A stretch of 46,492 bases of DNA from Roseofilum halophilum BLCC-M91 (GTDB lineage Bacteria; Cyanobacteriota; Cyanobacteriia; Cyanobacteriales; Desertifilaceae): contig NZ_JAQPOK010000081.1 of the NCBI RefSeq assembly GCF_030068445.1, positions 1 through 46,492 on the forward strand, read 5' to 3'. Positions 24,548 through 33,042 of the stretch are shown here, piece by piece. Under the pieces are notes generated by a model. The model was not told the origin of the DNA. It saw only the letters and a program-made list of their open reading frames with translations, and ran no database searches. Position numbers and translations under genes: made by a program. The stretch's first letter is position 1. Each line of letters begins with the position of its first letter.

Positions 24548-24630
24548 GGCGTTCGGCTAATCTCTACTCCGGTTCTATGCTACTCAAAAGTATATAGTGC
24601 AATGTGCGGGTAATGGGCCATCCGATTGCC

Positions 24631-24966
24631 TTAAATGGGCGCATACTCTGTATATTGCCGCATGTTAGGGTCTTGGAAGCCTAACACAATTTTGTCTTTG
24701 GCTACTCCTCGATTCACCAGTTCTTGAGCAATTCTCATTTCGGTCATGTTATGCTGCACCCAGATCTTGCCGTTGATAATATCGAGGTGCAAGACACAAC
24801 CATAGACGCGGCGATCGCCATCCCATCCAATATTGACCACTTGATAATGATCTTGTTGAGTATCAAAAACAGTGTAGCAATCAATCTCCCCGTTGGCGAT
24901 GGGAATGGCAGCATATTCGGTTAATATGGACTGAATGATCTGGCGATATTGTTCTAGGATATCCAT
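24631..24966 (-). CDS. xisI: XisI-family protein
   Basis: A 111-residue protein matching XisI: MDILEQYRQIIQSILTEYA, then DCYTVFDTQQDHYQVVNIGWDGDRRVYGCVLHLDI, KIWVQHNMTE and DKIVLGFQDPNMRQYTEYA. XisI was first described with XisH as a factor controlling excision of the fdxN element in Anabaena heterocysts, but such pairs are widespread and often multicopy in cyanobacteria without heterocysts. It overlaps the 3' end of xisH by 13 bp. No recombinase XisF or fdxN is in the window, so its role here is unknown. Confidence 0.9.
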   Translation of the reverse strand: MDILEQYRQIIQSILTEYAAIPIANGEIDCYTVFDTQQDHYQVVNIGWDGDRRVYGCVLHLDIINGKIWVQHNMTEMRIAQELVNRGVAKDKIVLGFQDPNMRQYTEYAPI

Positions 24967-25370
24967 CGTACAATCACCTCTTTTTCTGGATCGTAAATGA
25001 TTTGTTTAATTTGATATCGTTCTAGGGAAATTTGTGTGAATTCTCGCTGAAAAAATCCTTTATAGGTTCTGGTGGGTATGGCTAAATATAACCTTCTTGT
25101 CGGATCGTTAATTTCCAAGGCGAGCTGATAATTCAAAAACTGTCCTAATGCTGCATGGTAATCGGTTAGGGGGGAATCGCTCAAAAATGTCTTGATTTCA
25201 ACGGCTATTTTTTCTTCCCCTCGCTCTGCGGCTAATAATTGCTCTGCGCCTAAATCAAGTTCAAACTTTGTTCCAGCAACTTCGAGTCGCAAGGGATCAT
25301 CTGTAATGTTCCACTGCTCCTTTTCTAGGGCAATTCTAACCGCAGAATGATATTTATCTCTAGCTGCCAT
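24954..25370 (-). CDS. xisH: XisH-family protein (nuclease-like fold)
   Basis: A 138-residue XisH protein starting MAARDKYHSAVRIALEKEQW, followed by FELDLGAEQLLAAERGEEKIAVEIKTF. The acidic D...E-x-K arrangement (DLGAE ... AVEIKTF) is what a PD-(D/E)XK nuclease-like fold shows. FLNYQLALE and PTRTYKGFF complete the family pattern. It is co-directional with, and overlaps, xisI. The fixed overlapping pair and the many scattered copies in cyanobacteria make a toxin-antitoxin-like or mobile cassette role possible. Confidence 0.9.
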   Translation of the reverse strand: MAARDKYHSAVRIALEKEQWNITDDPLRLEVAGTKFELDLGAEQLLAAERGEEKIAVEIKTFLSDSPLTDYHAALGQFLNYQLALEINDPTRRLYLAIPTRTYKGFFQREFTQISLERYQIKQIIYDPEKEVIVRWIS

Positions 25371-25476
25371 CAGGTTTTTAGTTCTAGAAGGAACAATTTC
25401 TTGAGTAAGAATACTTTAGCTATCTTTATCTAAGAATTCATTATATATTACTTCTAATGGGTTGGTAAATTTGAAG

Positions 25477-25593
25477 TGCCCTCTCCCTAAATCCCTCTCC
25501 CACGGGAGAGGGACTTTCCCCCTTCTCCCTTCGACTTCGCTCAGGACAGCGCCTGCGGGAGAAGGGGGTAGGGGGATGAGGGGCAACTGTTGA
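25477..25593. repeat. Dispersed palindromic repeat, copy 2, with nested insertion
   Basis: Matches 6337-6428 over its whole length but carries an extra stretch of about 26 bp, containing TTCGACTTCGCTCAGGACA (25530-25548), inside the second hairpin. That insert belongs to a different short repeat family seen at 38572-38615 and 38913-38934. The element ends about 20 bp before the sugar kinase start and includes a TTG that opens its reading frame early. Confidence 0.88.
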
Positions 25594-25613
25594 TAACTCA
25601 AACTCAATTGAAA

Positions 25614-26891
25614 ATGCTGGATATGGGATTAGCGTTAGGAATGGATTTTGGCACATCGGGAGCTAGGGCGATAATGCTGGACATCGCTGACGCGATCGCC
25701 ATTAACCCAGATCGGGCGATCGTTGCACAAGCAACCTGCACTTATAATCGCCAGCATCCCCAAGTCTGGAAAACGAGCCTGTTTTCCCTATTGGAGCAAC
25801 TGCCGTTAGACTGTCGGCAACAGATTAAGCGAATTTTGATTAATGGCACGTCTGCAACGGTTTTGTTTTGCGATGAGCAGGGAGAGGCGATCGCCCCCCC
25901 ACTGATGTACAATGACGACCGGGGAAAAGCCATGATTCCCCAAATACAAGGGTTTGCCCCTGCGGATCATCTCGTTTTGAGCGCCACATCGAGCTTGGCA
26001 AAACTCCTTTGGGGACTCGAAAACCTATCCTTAGATGGCTCCATTTATTTTCTCCATCAAGCGGACTGGTTAGCCTCTTTACTCCACGGACAACTCGGAA
26101 TCAGTGATTATCACAATGCGCTCAAACTGGGCTATGATGTCCAGAATCTCTGCTATCCGGACTGGTTTCCCCAACTTCCCAATCACCTAACGTTACCGAA
26201 AGTTTATACACCCGGAGAGGCGATCGCCCCCATTCTCCCCCAAATTGCCCAACAATTTTCCCTCCCCCCCGATTGTCTCATTTGTGCCGGAACCACCGAC
26301 AGTATCGCCGCCTTTATCGCCAGTGGTGCATCCATTCCCGGCGATGGGGTGACCTCCCTCGGCTCCACCTTAGCGTTAAAATTGCTCAGTGAAACCCCCG
26401 TCAATAATAGCCAGTATGGGATTTATAGCCATCGATTCGGCGATCGCTGGTTAGTTGGGGGAGCCTCCAATACCGGGGGTGCAGTGCTGCGACATTTTTT
26501 CTCTGACGTAGAATTAGAGACCCTATCGAGTCAAATCAACCCCAACCCAGAAAGTCCCCTAGACTACTATCCCTTACTCAAAAAAGGCGATCGCTTCCCC
26601 ATCAACGACCCCAACCTCCTCCCCCGTCTCGATCCCCGTCCAGAAGATCCCATCCAATTTCTCCATGGACTCCTACAAGGAATTGCTCGTATTGAAGCTC
26701 TCGGATATCAGCGACTCTCCGAACTCGGAGCGACTCCCCTCCAACGCCTGTATACGGCAGGAGGAGGTGCAAAAAGTAATACTTGGTCGCAGATCCGGCA
26801 AACCTATTTATCCGTTCCCTTTCTCACTCCCATCAGTCCTTTAGCTGCCTATGGGAGCGCCCGTCTAGCCCTGAAGTTCATATCAGAATAA
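25614..26891 (+). CDS. FGGY-family carbohydrate kinase
   Basis: About 425 residues with the FGGY kinase layout. The phosphate-binding loop GMDFGTSGARA is at the start, the metal-binding Asp is in NDDRGK, and the second domain has CAGTTDSIAAFIASG, GVTSLGSTLALK and a late TAGGGAKSNTWSQI adenosine motif. The family phosphorylates pentuloses and similar sugars. Cyanobacterial and plant members of this kind are often called xylulose or D-ribulose kinases, but the substrate cannot be fixed here. Start choice is open: ATG at 25614 or 25623 both precede the phosphate loop, while a TTG at 25590 lies inside the upstream repeat. Confidence 0.82.
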   Translation: MLDMGLALGMDFGTSGARAIMLDIADAIAINPDRAIVAQATCTYNRQHPQVWKTSLFSLLEQLPLDCRQQIKRILINGTSATVLFCDEQGEAIAPPLMYNDDRGKAMIPQIQGFAPADHLVLSATSSLAKLLWGLENLSLDGSIYFLHQADWLASLLHGQLGISDYHNALKLGYDVQNLCYPDWFPQLPNHLTLPKVYTPGEAIAPILPQIAQQFSLPPDCLICAGTTDSIAAFIASGASIPGDGVTSLGSTLALKLLSETPVNNSQYGIYSHRFGDRWLVGGASNTGGAVLRHFFSDVELETLSSQINPNPESPLDYYPLLKKGDRFPINDPNLLPRLDPRPEDPIQFLHGLLQGIARIEALGYQRLSELGATPLQRLYTAGGGAKSNTWSQIRQTYLSVPFLTPISPLAAYGSARLALKFISE

Positions 26892-27119
26892 ATGCTGAAA
26901 AACTTAAATTGACGTATTAAAATAAACCGAACCATAAATATGACAAGTTTTTAAGCCAATTTGAGATGAGACAGAAGTTGATATAATGAGTAGATTATAA
27001 AAGGATAGCGGATAAGAGCCGGTTATCTATGGGGTTGACCAGATCTAAAAAACTCGCCCCTCAAATCAACTATCAACTATTAATTGTACATCGATTGACT
27101 TACGGTTTTGGTGTGAACT

Positions 27120-29585
27120 ATGAAAAAAAAAGAGAGAGGATCATCGGAAAAACCCGCTGAACTCTTGCCATCAAAAAACCATAACCGGGGTGCATCAAAT
27201 CAGCCATCAAGATCTTTTTGGTCTATTGTAATTATCGATCGAGATCCCGAAATTTACCACATTTTTACGACTCAGTTTCATGACTTTGTATTTGCAGGAA
27301 AACCCTTGCAGGTCGAATGGATAGATGAAGCAGAAGCCGCTCGAAATTACCTAGAAGCCCACTCAGAACTGAGTATTATATTTGTTAATCTAGATTTAGA
27401 AAAACCTAGGGGAGGTTTAGATCTGGTTCAGTTTATCAGGGAAGATCTCGAAAACCCATCTCATCGGATTATTGTATGCGCCCCAGAGCCAGATCAAGCC
27501 CTAGAATTCTCCATCTTGCTCAATTATGACATTAATGATTATCAGCAGAAAACCAACTTAAACCCACAAACCTTGGGTATGAGTTTAGTCAAAGCCTTAC
27601 GCTCCTATCAGGAAATTCAAACCTTAGAAGAAAACCGCAAGCAACTTACTGCCCTATCTACCCAACTCAAACACTTAAATCAAACCCTAGAAGCCCAGGT
27701 ACAATCGAGAACCCAAGAGTTAGAAACCAAAACCAAACAACTAGAGCAAGAAATTAGCGATCGCACCCTAGCCGAAACCGATAAGCGAGCATCCGAAGAT
27801 AAATTTTCCATCGTCTTCCAGTGTACCCCCCACCCAATCACCATTACCTCCATGAAAGATGGGCGACATCTAGAAGTCAATGATGCTTTCCTAAGAACCA
27901 CCGGATACACCAACGAGGAAGTGATTGGGCGCACCGCCGTCGAATTGCAATTATGGACAAAAATGGAACAGAGGGTCAACCTTTTTGAAACCCTCGTTAG
28001 TCAGGGCTTTATCCGCGATTATGAATTTGAATTTTGTACCAAATCTGGAGAGCGTCGGATTACCTTACTCTCCGCCGAGATTATCAAACTGAGGGGAGAA
28101 GATTGTTTACTCTCGGTTACCAATGATATTACCCAACGCAAACAAGCAGAAGAAGCCCTAGCCCAAGCTAAAGAAGCCGCAGAACATGCCAATAAAGCCA
28201 AAAGTGAATTTTTGGCCAACATGAGCCATGAGCTACGCACCCCCTTAAATGCGATCCTTGGCTTCACCCAAATCATGAGTCGAGATCCCTCGCTCAAACG
28301 GGAACACCAAGAAAATCTAGAGATTATTGGGCGATCGGGCGAACATCTTCTAGAGTTGATCAATGATATTTTGGAGATGTCCAAAATAGAAGCCGGTCGA
28401 GTTACCCTTAATCCCAGTAACTTCGATCTCTATCGCCTGCTGAAAAGTATTGAAGAAATGCTTCAGCTTAGAGCCACCTCCAGAGGATTGCACCTGCTCT
28501 GTGAATACGATCCCAATGTTCCCCAATTTATTAGCGGAGATGAAGGAAAACTGCGCCAAGTATTAATTAATTTACTTGGTAACGCCCTGAAATTTACTCA
28601 CGATGGGGGGGTGGCATTGCGAGTCAGTGCCAAATCAGAACCCAATAAGCTCAATCAGGTCATTGAGTTTCAGGTCGAGGATACCGGGCCGGGAATTTCT
28701 CCCGAAGAACTAGAGCATCTGTTTGAACCCTTTACCCAAACCGAAACCGGGCGCAAATCCCAACAAGGGACAGGATTAGGATTACCCATTAGTCGCCAGT
28801 TTGTGCAGTTAATGGGGGGAGATATAACCGTCACTTCCCAAGTCGATCGCGGATCGACCTTTACCTTTTCCATCGAGGCAAAACAAGTAGACCCCAGTGA
28901 AATTGAGTCCTCGGTTCCCACTCGCAAGATCAAAGGATTAGCCCCCGGACAAGAGCGCAAGCGGATTTTAGCCGTAGACGATCGCCAAGAAAGTCGGATG
29001 TTGCTGCTGCAACTGCTAGGTAATTTAGGCTTTGATGTTGAAGTCGCCTCCAATGGCCAAGAGGCGATCGCCATCTGGAAACGGTGGTATCCCCATTTGA
29101 TTGTCATGGATATGCAAATGCCCATCATGGACGGTTACGAAGCCACCCGGCAGATTAAAAGTAGCACCAAAGGTCGCAGCACCATCATTTTTGCCCTCAC
29201 TGCCAGTGCCTTTGAAGAAGAACGCAATTTAGTCCTCAGTGCTGGATGTGATGAATTTTTACGCAAACCCTTCCGAGAAAATGTCCTCTTAGAAAAAATT
29301 GCCCATCATCTAGGAATTGAGTATCTTTATCAAGAGAACGAGAGTTCATCCTCTCAAGCAGAGGAACTCCCAACCCGTCCTCTAGAAGACTATCTGGCAG
29401 AAATGACATCAGAGTGGATCGAGGAACTCTATCAAACAGCCATTAAAGGATTTGACGATGAAATGGTCTTGCTCATTGACGAAATTCCCGAATCCTTAAG
29501 TCCCCTTTCCCAGCAATTGTCAGAATGGGCCCATAATTTTCGCTTTGACTGTGTGGTGTCGTTAATTCAAAAGGTAAGACCATGA
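27120..29585 (+). CDS. Hybrid sensor histidine kinase/response regulator
   Basis: The 821-residue protein has, in order: a degenerate receiver-like domain (about 35-165, VIIDRDPEIYHIF ... IIFVNLDL), a coiled coil (about 170-220), a PAS domain (about 225-345, HPITITSMKDGRHLEVND), HisKA with phosphoacceptor His in MSHELRTPLNAI (about 368), and HATPase_c with N box LINLLGNALKF and GTGLGLPISRQ. A C-terminal receiver (about 620-740, AVDDRQES ... VMDMQMPIMDGYE ... RKPF) and a short helical tail (about 755-820) complete it. There is no membrane segment, so it senses something in the cytoplasm. Its stop overlaps the next gene by ATGA, so it probably passes phosphate to that regulator or its partners. 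The ligand is unknown. Confidence 0.9.
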   Translation: MKKKERGSSEKPAELLPSKNHNRGASNQPSRSFWSIVIIDRDPEIYHIFTTQFHDFVFAGKPLQVEWIDEAEAARNYLEAHSELSIIFVNLDLEKPRGGLDLVQFIREDLENPSHRIIVCAPEPDQALEFSILLNYDINDYQQKTNLNPQTLGMSLVKALRSYQEIQTLEENRKQLTALSTQLKHLNQTLEAQVQSRTQELETKTKQLEQEISDRTLAETDKRASEDKFSIVFQCTPHPITITSMKDGRHLEVNDAFLRTTGYTNEEVIGRTAVELQLWTKMEQRVNLFETLVSQGFIRDYEFEFCTKSGERRITLLSAEIIKLRGEDCLLSVTNDITQRKQAEEALAQAKEAAEHANKAKSEFLANMSHELRTPLNAILGFTQIMSRDPSLKREHQENLEIIGRSGEHLLELINDILEMSKIEAGRVTLNPSNFDLYRLLKSIEEMLQLRATSRGLHLLCEYDPNVPQFISGDEGKLRQVLINLLGNALKFTHDGGVALRVSAKSEPNKLNQVIEFQVEDTGPGISPEELEHLFEPFTQTETGRKSQQGTGLGLPISRQFVQLMGGDITVTSQVDRGSTFTFSIEAKQVDPSEIESSVPTRKIKGLAPGQERKRILAVDDRQESRMLLLQLLGNLGFDVEVASNGQEAIAIWKRWYPHLIVMDMQMPIMDGYEATRQIKSSTKGRSTIIFALTASAFEEERNLVLSAGCDEFLRKPFRENVLLEKIAHHLGIEYLYQENESSSSQAEELPTRPLEDYLAEMTSEWIEELYQTAIKGFDDEMVLLIDEIPESLSPLSQQLSEWAHNFRFDCVVSLIQKVRP

Positions 29586-30580
29586 CCACAGAATCGGAAC
29601 CCATGGGAGGCGATATCTTAATTGTGGACGATCTGCCCGATAACCTGCGTCTGCTTTCCCAAATGCTGACCCAGCAGGGGTATAAAGTGCGAAAAGCGAT
29701 CAACGGGGAAATGGCGATCGCCTCCTGCACCGCCCAGCTCCCGGATTTAATCCTCCTCGATATTAATATGCCCGGCATGAACGGCTATCAAGTCTGCGAT
29801 CGCCTCAAAGCTTCCCCCATGACCGCCGAAATTCCCATTATTTTCTTGAGTGCCCTAGACGAAGCCAACCATAAACTACAAGCCTTCAAATCTGGCGGAC
29901 TCGACTACATCACCAAACCCTTCCAAGTCGAAGAAGTCTTAGCCAGAGTAGAACATCAAATCACCCTCTGTTGCCAACAGAAAAAACTCAAGGAAGAACT
30001 GCAAAAACTCAAACAAGAGGTCAACCAACAGCAACAAACCCAACAAAACTTAGAACGGTTAGTCACCCTAGACGAACTTACCCAACTCAGTAACCGCCGC
30101 CATTTTAATGATTATCTCAAACAAGAATGGAAACGGTTATTTTCCCTCCCTTCCTATACCAGAGGATATTCCCAAGCCCTATCTTTGATTTTAGCTGATG
30201 TCGATTATTTCAAACTTTATAACGATACCTACGGCCACGTAAAGGGCGATCGATGTCTACAAAGAGTCGCTCAAACAATGAAACGAGTCGTTACCCACTC
30301 TGGCGCTTTAGTTGCCCGGTATGGGGGGGAAGAATTTGCCGTTATTTTGCCCAACGCATCCTCCGACTACGCCCTACAAGTAGCCGAATTAATTCGCGTG
30401 GAAGTCGAAGCCCTCAACATTCCCCATCGTCAATCCCAGGTGAGTTCCTATGTTACCGTTAGTTTAGGCGTAGCTTGTCGGTTTCCCAATTCAGATTTAT
30501 CCCCTGAAGACTTAATTGCCAGTGCCGATCGCTCCCTCTACCATGCCAAGCAACAAGGCAGAAATTCTGTCTATCGATAA
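29582..30580 (+). CDS. Response regulator with GGDEF diguanylate cyclase
   Basis: The 332-residue protein joins a receiver domain (ILIVDDLPDN, phospho-Asp in LLDINMP, Lys in ITKPFQ) to a GGDEF domain with the intact catalytic loop RYGGEEF (about residue 250) and metal-binding Asp in ILADVDYFK. It should synthesise cyclic di-GMP upon phosphorylation. The RxxD inhibitory site normally five residues upstream of GGEEF is absent (SGALVARYGGEEF), so product inhibition is not expected. It is translationally coupled to the upstream hybrid kinase. Its receiver is a close paralogue of the one in the next gene. Confidence 0.92.
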   Translation: MTTESEPMGGDILIVDDLPDNLRLLSQMLTQQGYKVRKAINGEMAIASCTAQLPDLILLDINMPGMNGYQVCDRLKASPMTAEIPIIFLSALDEANHKLQAFKSGGLDYITKPFQVEEVLARVEHQITLCCQQKKLKEELQKLKQEVNQQQQTQQNLERLVTLDELTQLSNRRHFNDYLKQEWKRLFSLPSYTRGYSQALSLILADVDYFKLYNDTYGHVKGDRCLQRVAQTMKRVVTHSGALVARYGGEEFAVILPNASSDYALQVAELIRVEVEALNIPHRQSQVSSYVTVSLGVACRFPNSDLSPEDLIASADRSLYHAKQQGRNSVYR

Positions 30581-30631
30581 ACAAATTAACGGTTAGTTAA
30601 TGTCAACTTTGCTTCTACACTATCGATTCCT

Positions 30632-31936
30632 ATGGTAAATAACAATACGGATTCAAAAAGCATTTTAATTGTCGATGATACCCCGGATAATATTCGCTTA
30701 CTCTCCATGATGTTAGCCGAACAAGGGTATAAAGTGCGTAAAGCGCTTAATGGAGAAATGGCCTTAAATTCTTGTCAGGCCGATCCTCCAGATTTAGTCA
30801 TTCTGGATATTAAAATGCCAGATTTAGATGGCTATACGGTTTGCGAACGCTTAAAGGTGAATCCAGAAACGGCTGAAATTCCAGTCGTGTTTATTAGTGC
30901 TTTAGATGATGTAATTGATAAAGTAAAAGCCTTTCAAGTTGGAGGCGTAGACTATATTAGTAAGCCGTTTCAGTGCGAGGAAGTATTAGCACGAGTGAGG
31001 AATCAATTAACGATTCGAGAATTAACCTTTAAATTAGAGCAAAAAGTAGACGCTCGAACGGCTGCTTTATTGGGGGCTTTTGAAAGTTTACAAAACACTC
31101 AAATTCAGTTAGTACAAAGTGAAAAAATGGCAACCTTGGGACAACTGGTTGCTGGGATTGCCCATGAGATTAATAATCCCTTGGGGTTTATTACCAATAA
31201 CCTCCAATTTGCCCAAGAAGGAGTGGAGGGTTTAATGGAGCATTTGCAGATCTATCAGCAGGAATATCCTCAACCCACAGAAGCAATTGTTGAACACTCA
31301 GAGACGATTGATTTAGAGTATTTGTTAGAAGATTTGCCGAATCTTCTCGATTCCATTAAAATTGGCAGCGATCGCATCCAAGAACTGAGTGTTTCTTTGC
31401 GTAAGTTTTCCCGTGGAAATAATGATAAACCGGTAGAATCTGATATCCATGATGGACTCGAAAGTACCCTATTAATCCTCAAACATCGCCTCAAAGGAAA
31501 TACCAATCGAGGCGCAATTGAAATCAAAAAAGAGTATCAAGAATTACCTAGTATCCTCTGTTATCCCGAACAGCTCAACCAAGTGTTTATGAATCTGTTA
31601 GCCAACAGTATTGATGCCTTAGATGAGCGATGTGAAAAGCAGGGGAAATCCTCAGAAGAAGCTTGTCAGATTACCATTGCAACCGAATTTATCAGCGATC
31701 GCTCCGAGATCCAAATTCGCATTACCGATAACGGGTTAGGAATACCCGAAGACATTCAAGATAAAATTTTTGAGTATCAATTCACCACCAAACCCGCAGG
31801 AAAAGGCACAGGCATAGGATTGGCGATCGTGCATCAAATCATCCAACGCCATGATGGCCTCCTCGAATGCCACTCCACTCCCCAACAAGGAACCACCTTT
31901 ATCATCAACCTACCGATTAAAAATCAGATTGACTAA
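30632..31936 (+). CDS. Receiver-fused histidine kinase
   Basis: The 434-residue protein has an N-terminal receiver (ILIVDDTPDN, phospho-Asp in ILDIKMP, Lys in ISKPFQ), a short coiled-coil linker (KLEQKVDARTAAL), HisKA with IAHEINNPLGFI, and HATPase_c with NQVFMNLLANSIDAL, DNGLGIPE and GKGTGIGLAIV. This receiver-then-kinase order is common in cyanobacterial phosphorelays. It follows the diguanylate cyclase by 51 bp. Receiver residues are largely shared with the preceding gene (GYKVRKALNGEMAL), and its kinase part resembles that of the big sensor at 34570, so these genes grew by duplication. Confidence 0.92.
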   Translation: MVNNNTDSKSILIVDDTPDNIRLLSMMLAEQGYKVRKALNGEMALNSCQADPPDLVILDIKMPDLDGYTVCERLKVNPETAEIPVVFISALDDVIDKVKAFQVGGVDYISKPFQCEEVLARVRNQLTIRELTFKLEQKVDARTAALLGAFESLQNTQIQLVQSEKMATLGQLVAGIAHEINNPLGFITNNLQFAQEGVEGLMEHLQIYQQEYPQPTEAIVEHSETIDLEYLLEDLPNLLDSIKIGSDRIQELSVSLRKFSRGNNDKPVESDIHDGLESTLLILKHRLKGNTNRGAIEIKKEYQELPSILCYPEQLNQVFMNLLANSIDALDERCEKQGKSSEEACQITIATEFISDRSEIQIRITDNGLGIPEDIQDKIFEYQFTTKPAGKGTGIGLAIVHQIIQRHDGLLECHSTPQQGTTFIINLPIKNQID

Positions 31937-32075
31937 GCCTAAACCACGAAGAATACCGCCCTGTTTCTGGCTTCCAGGTCAGAAAATCTTGAAACGTTGT
32001 TAATTGGGGACGTGCTTGTACCATAACCAGGTTCTGCTGTATTCGAGTCGCATACGTTCACTGGGCGAGTTTATA

Positions 32076-32408
32076 TCAATCACTGTAATATTGATATTGA
32101 AAATGGATACGAGGGTGCAAAAATTTCTGTACCGGTTCCCCTCCTTCAAGATGGGATTCAACAATCTCAGACACATTTTCCGGTTTGACCCGACAATACC
32201 AAGTCTCATCCGGTAAAACCCGTACAGTCGGCCCCAGATTACACTGACCTTGACAGCCTACCCCCTCAACTTTAACCGTTTCATTGGCATAGGCTTCAAA
32301 CGCAGCTAAAACCTCAGCCGATCCTTGCCGACAACAGGATTCATGTTGACACACCCAAACACAGCGATTATTCACCTCTTCTGGAGAATTTTCCGACCCA
32401 TTACCCAT
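32076..32408 (-). CDS. Thioredoxin-like (thin) 2Fe-2S ferredoxin
   Basis: The 110-residue protein has the four-cysteine pattern of thioredoxin-fold 2Fe-2S ferredoxins: Cys20 and Cys25 in VCQHESC and Cys52 and Cys56 in GCQGQCNLGP, with an extra Cys26 and Cys16. The family shuttles single electrons in the cytoplasm, and the partner is unknown. The ATG at 32408 lies inside a TAATGGG heptamer repeat, and an in-frame stop sits two codons upstream, so this start is fixed. The last 25 residues (FLHPRIHFQYQYYSD) look poorly conserved and may be a recent extension of the 3' end. Confidence 0.85.
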   Translation of the reverse strand: MGNGSENSPEEVNNRCVWVCQHESCCRQGSAEVLAAFEAYANETVKVEGVGCQGQCNLGPTVRVLPDETWYCRVKPENVSEIVESHLEGGEPVQKFLHPRIHFQYQYYSD

Positions 32409-32433
32409 TACCCATTACCCATTACCAACACTT

Positions 32434-32913
32434 TTAATGATGAATATCCAACGATAAAATATATTGACCTAAATGCAGACGCTCACACCATAACTCATAC
32501 TCAATTCTCAAGTGTTCCGGTTGCGAATACCCCGTTAAAATCAGGCTGCGGGTAAAATTCCGCAGGCGCATCTGTCCCACCTCATTAGCCGACTCTCCAG
32601 AAAGCCAATATCGAGATAATCCATACATCCCCTGCTCCCAGAAATGGCGATAACTCAATTTGCCATTCCCCTGCATCGTCATGACCACGCGATAAGGAGA
32701 AATCTCTAACCATAATAATCGCGGCGGGCCAGCTAAGGGAATGGTCGGATTAATTTCCGGGTTACGGTCGTAGAGTCCCGGTTCATTGAGTAGCAGGTGA
32801 AAGCGTTCTTGATCCTTACGGTATAACGTAGCGGCAGTTTCCACAAACGAATAAATGGGAAGATCCGTCGAGGAAAAAGACAGACTAACAGGTTTGCGGT
32901 GGTTTTTTAGCAT
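32434..32913 (-). CDS. Conserved hypothetical protein
   Basis: A 159-residue soluble protein starting MLKNHRKPVSLSFSSTDLPI. I do not recognise its family. It has alternating strands with many aromatic residues (RLLWLEISPYRVVMTMQGNGKL, YRHFWEQGMYGLSRYWLSG, LRIEYELWCERLHLGQYIL), consistent with a beta-barrel or lipocalin-like ligand-binding fold. It lies 25 bp upstream of the ferredoxin gene on the same strand, so the two are probably co-transcribed. A link to pigment or redox metabolism is only a guess from context. Confidence 0.7.
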   Translation of the reverse strand: MLKNHRKPVSLSFSSTDLPIYSFVETAATLYRKDQERFHLLLNEPGLYDRNPEINPTIPLAGPPRLLWLEISPYRVVMTMQGNGKLSYRHFWEQGMYGLSRYWLSGESANEVGQMRLRNFTRSLILTGYSQPEHLRIEYELWCERLHLGQYILSLDIHH

Positions 32914-33042
32914 AGGTATGAAGAGAGAACGACAATTGGCAGATTAAGACAAATTAAGAAGTGAACCCCTACCCGCCTGTAACACCATAGGGTATGATTG
33001 CGCTACAGAGTCTTAATTTTCACTTATTTTTAGTTTATCTCC

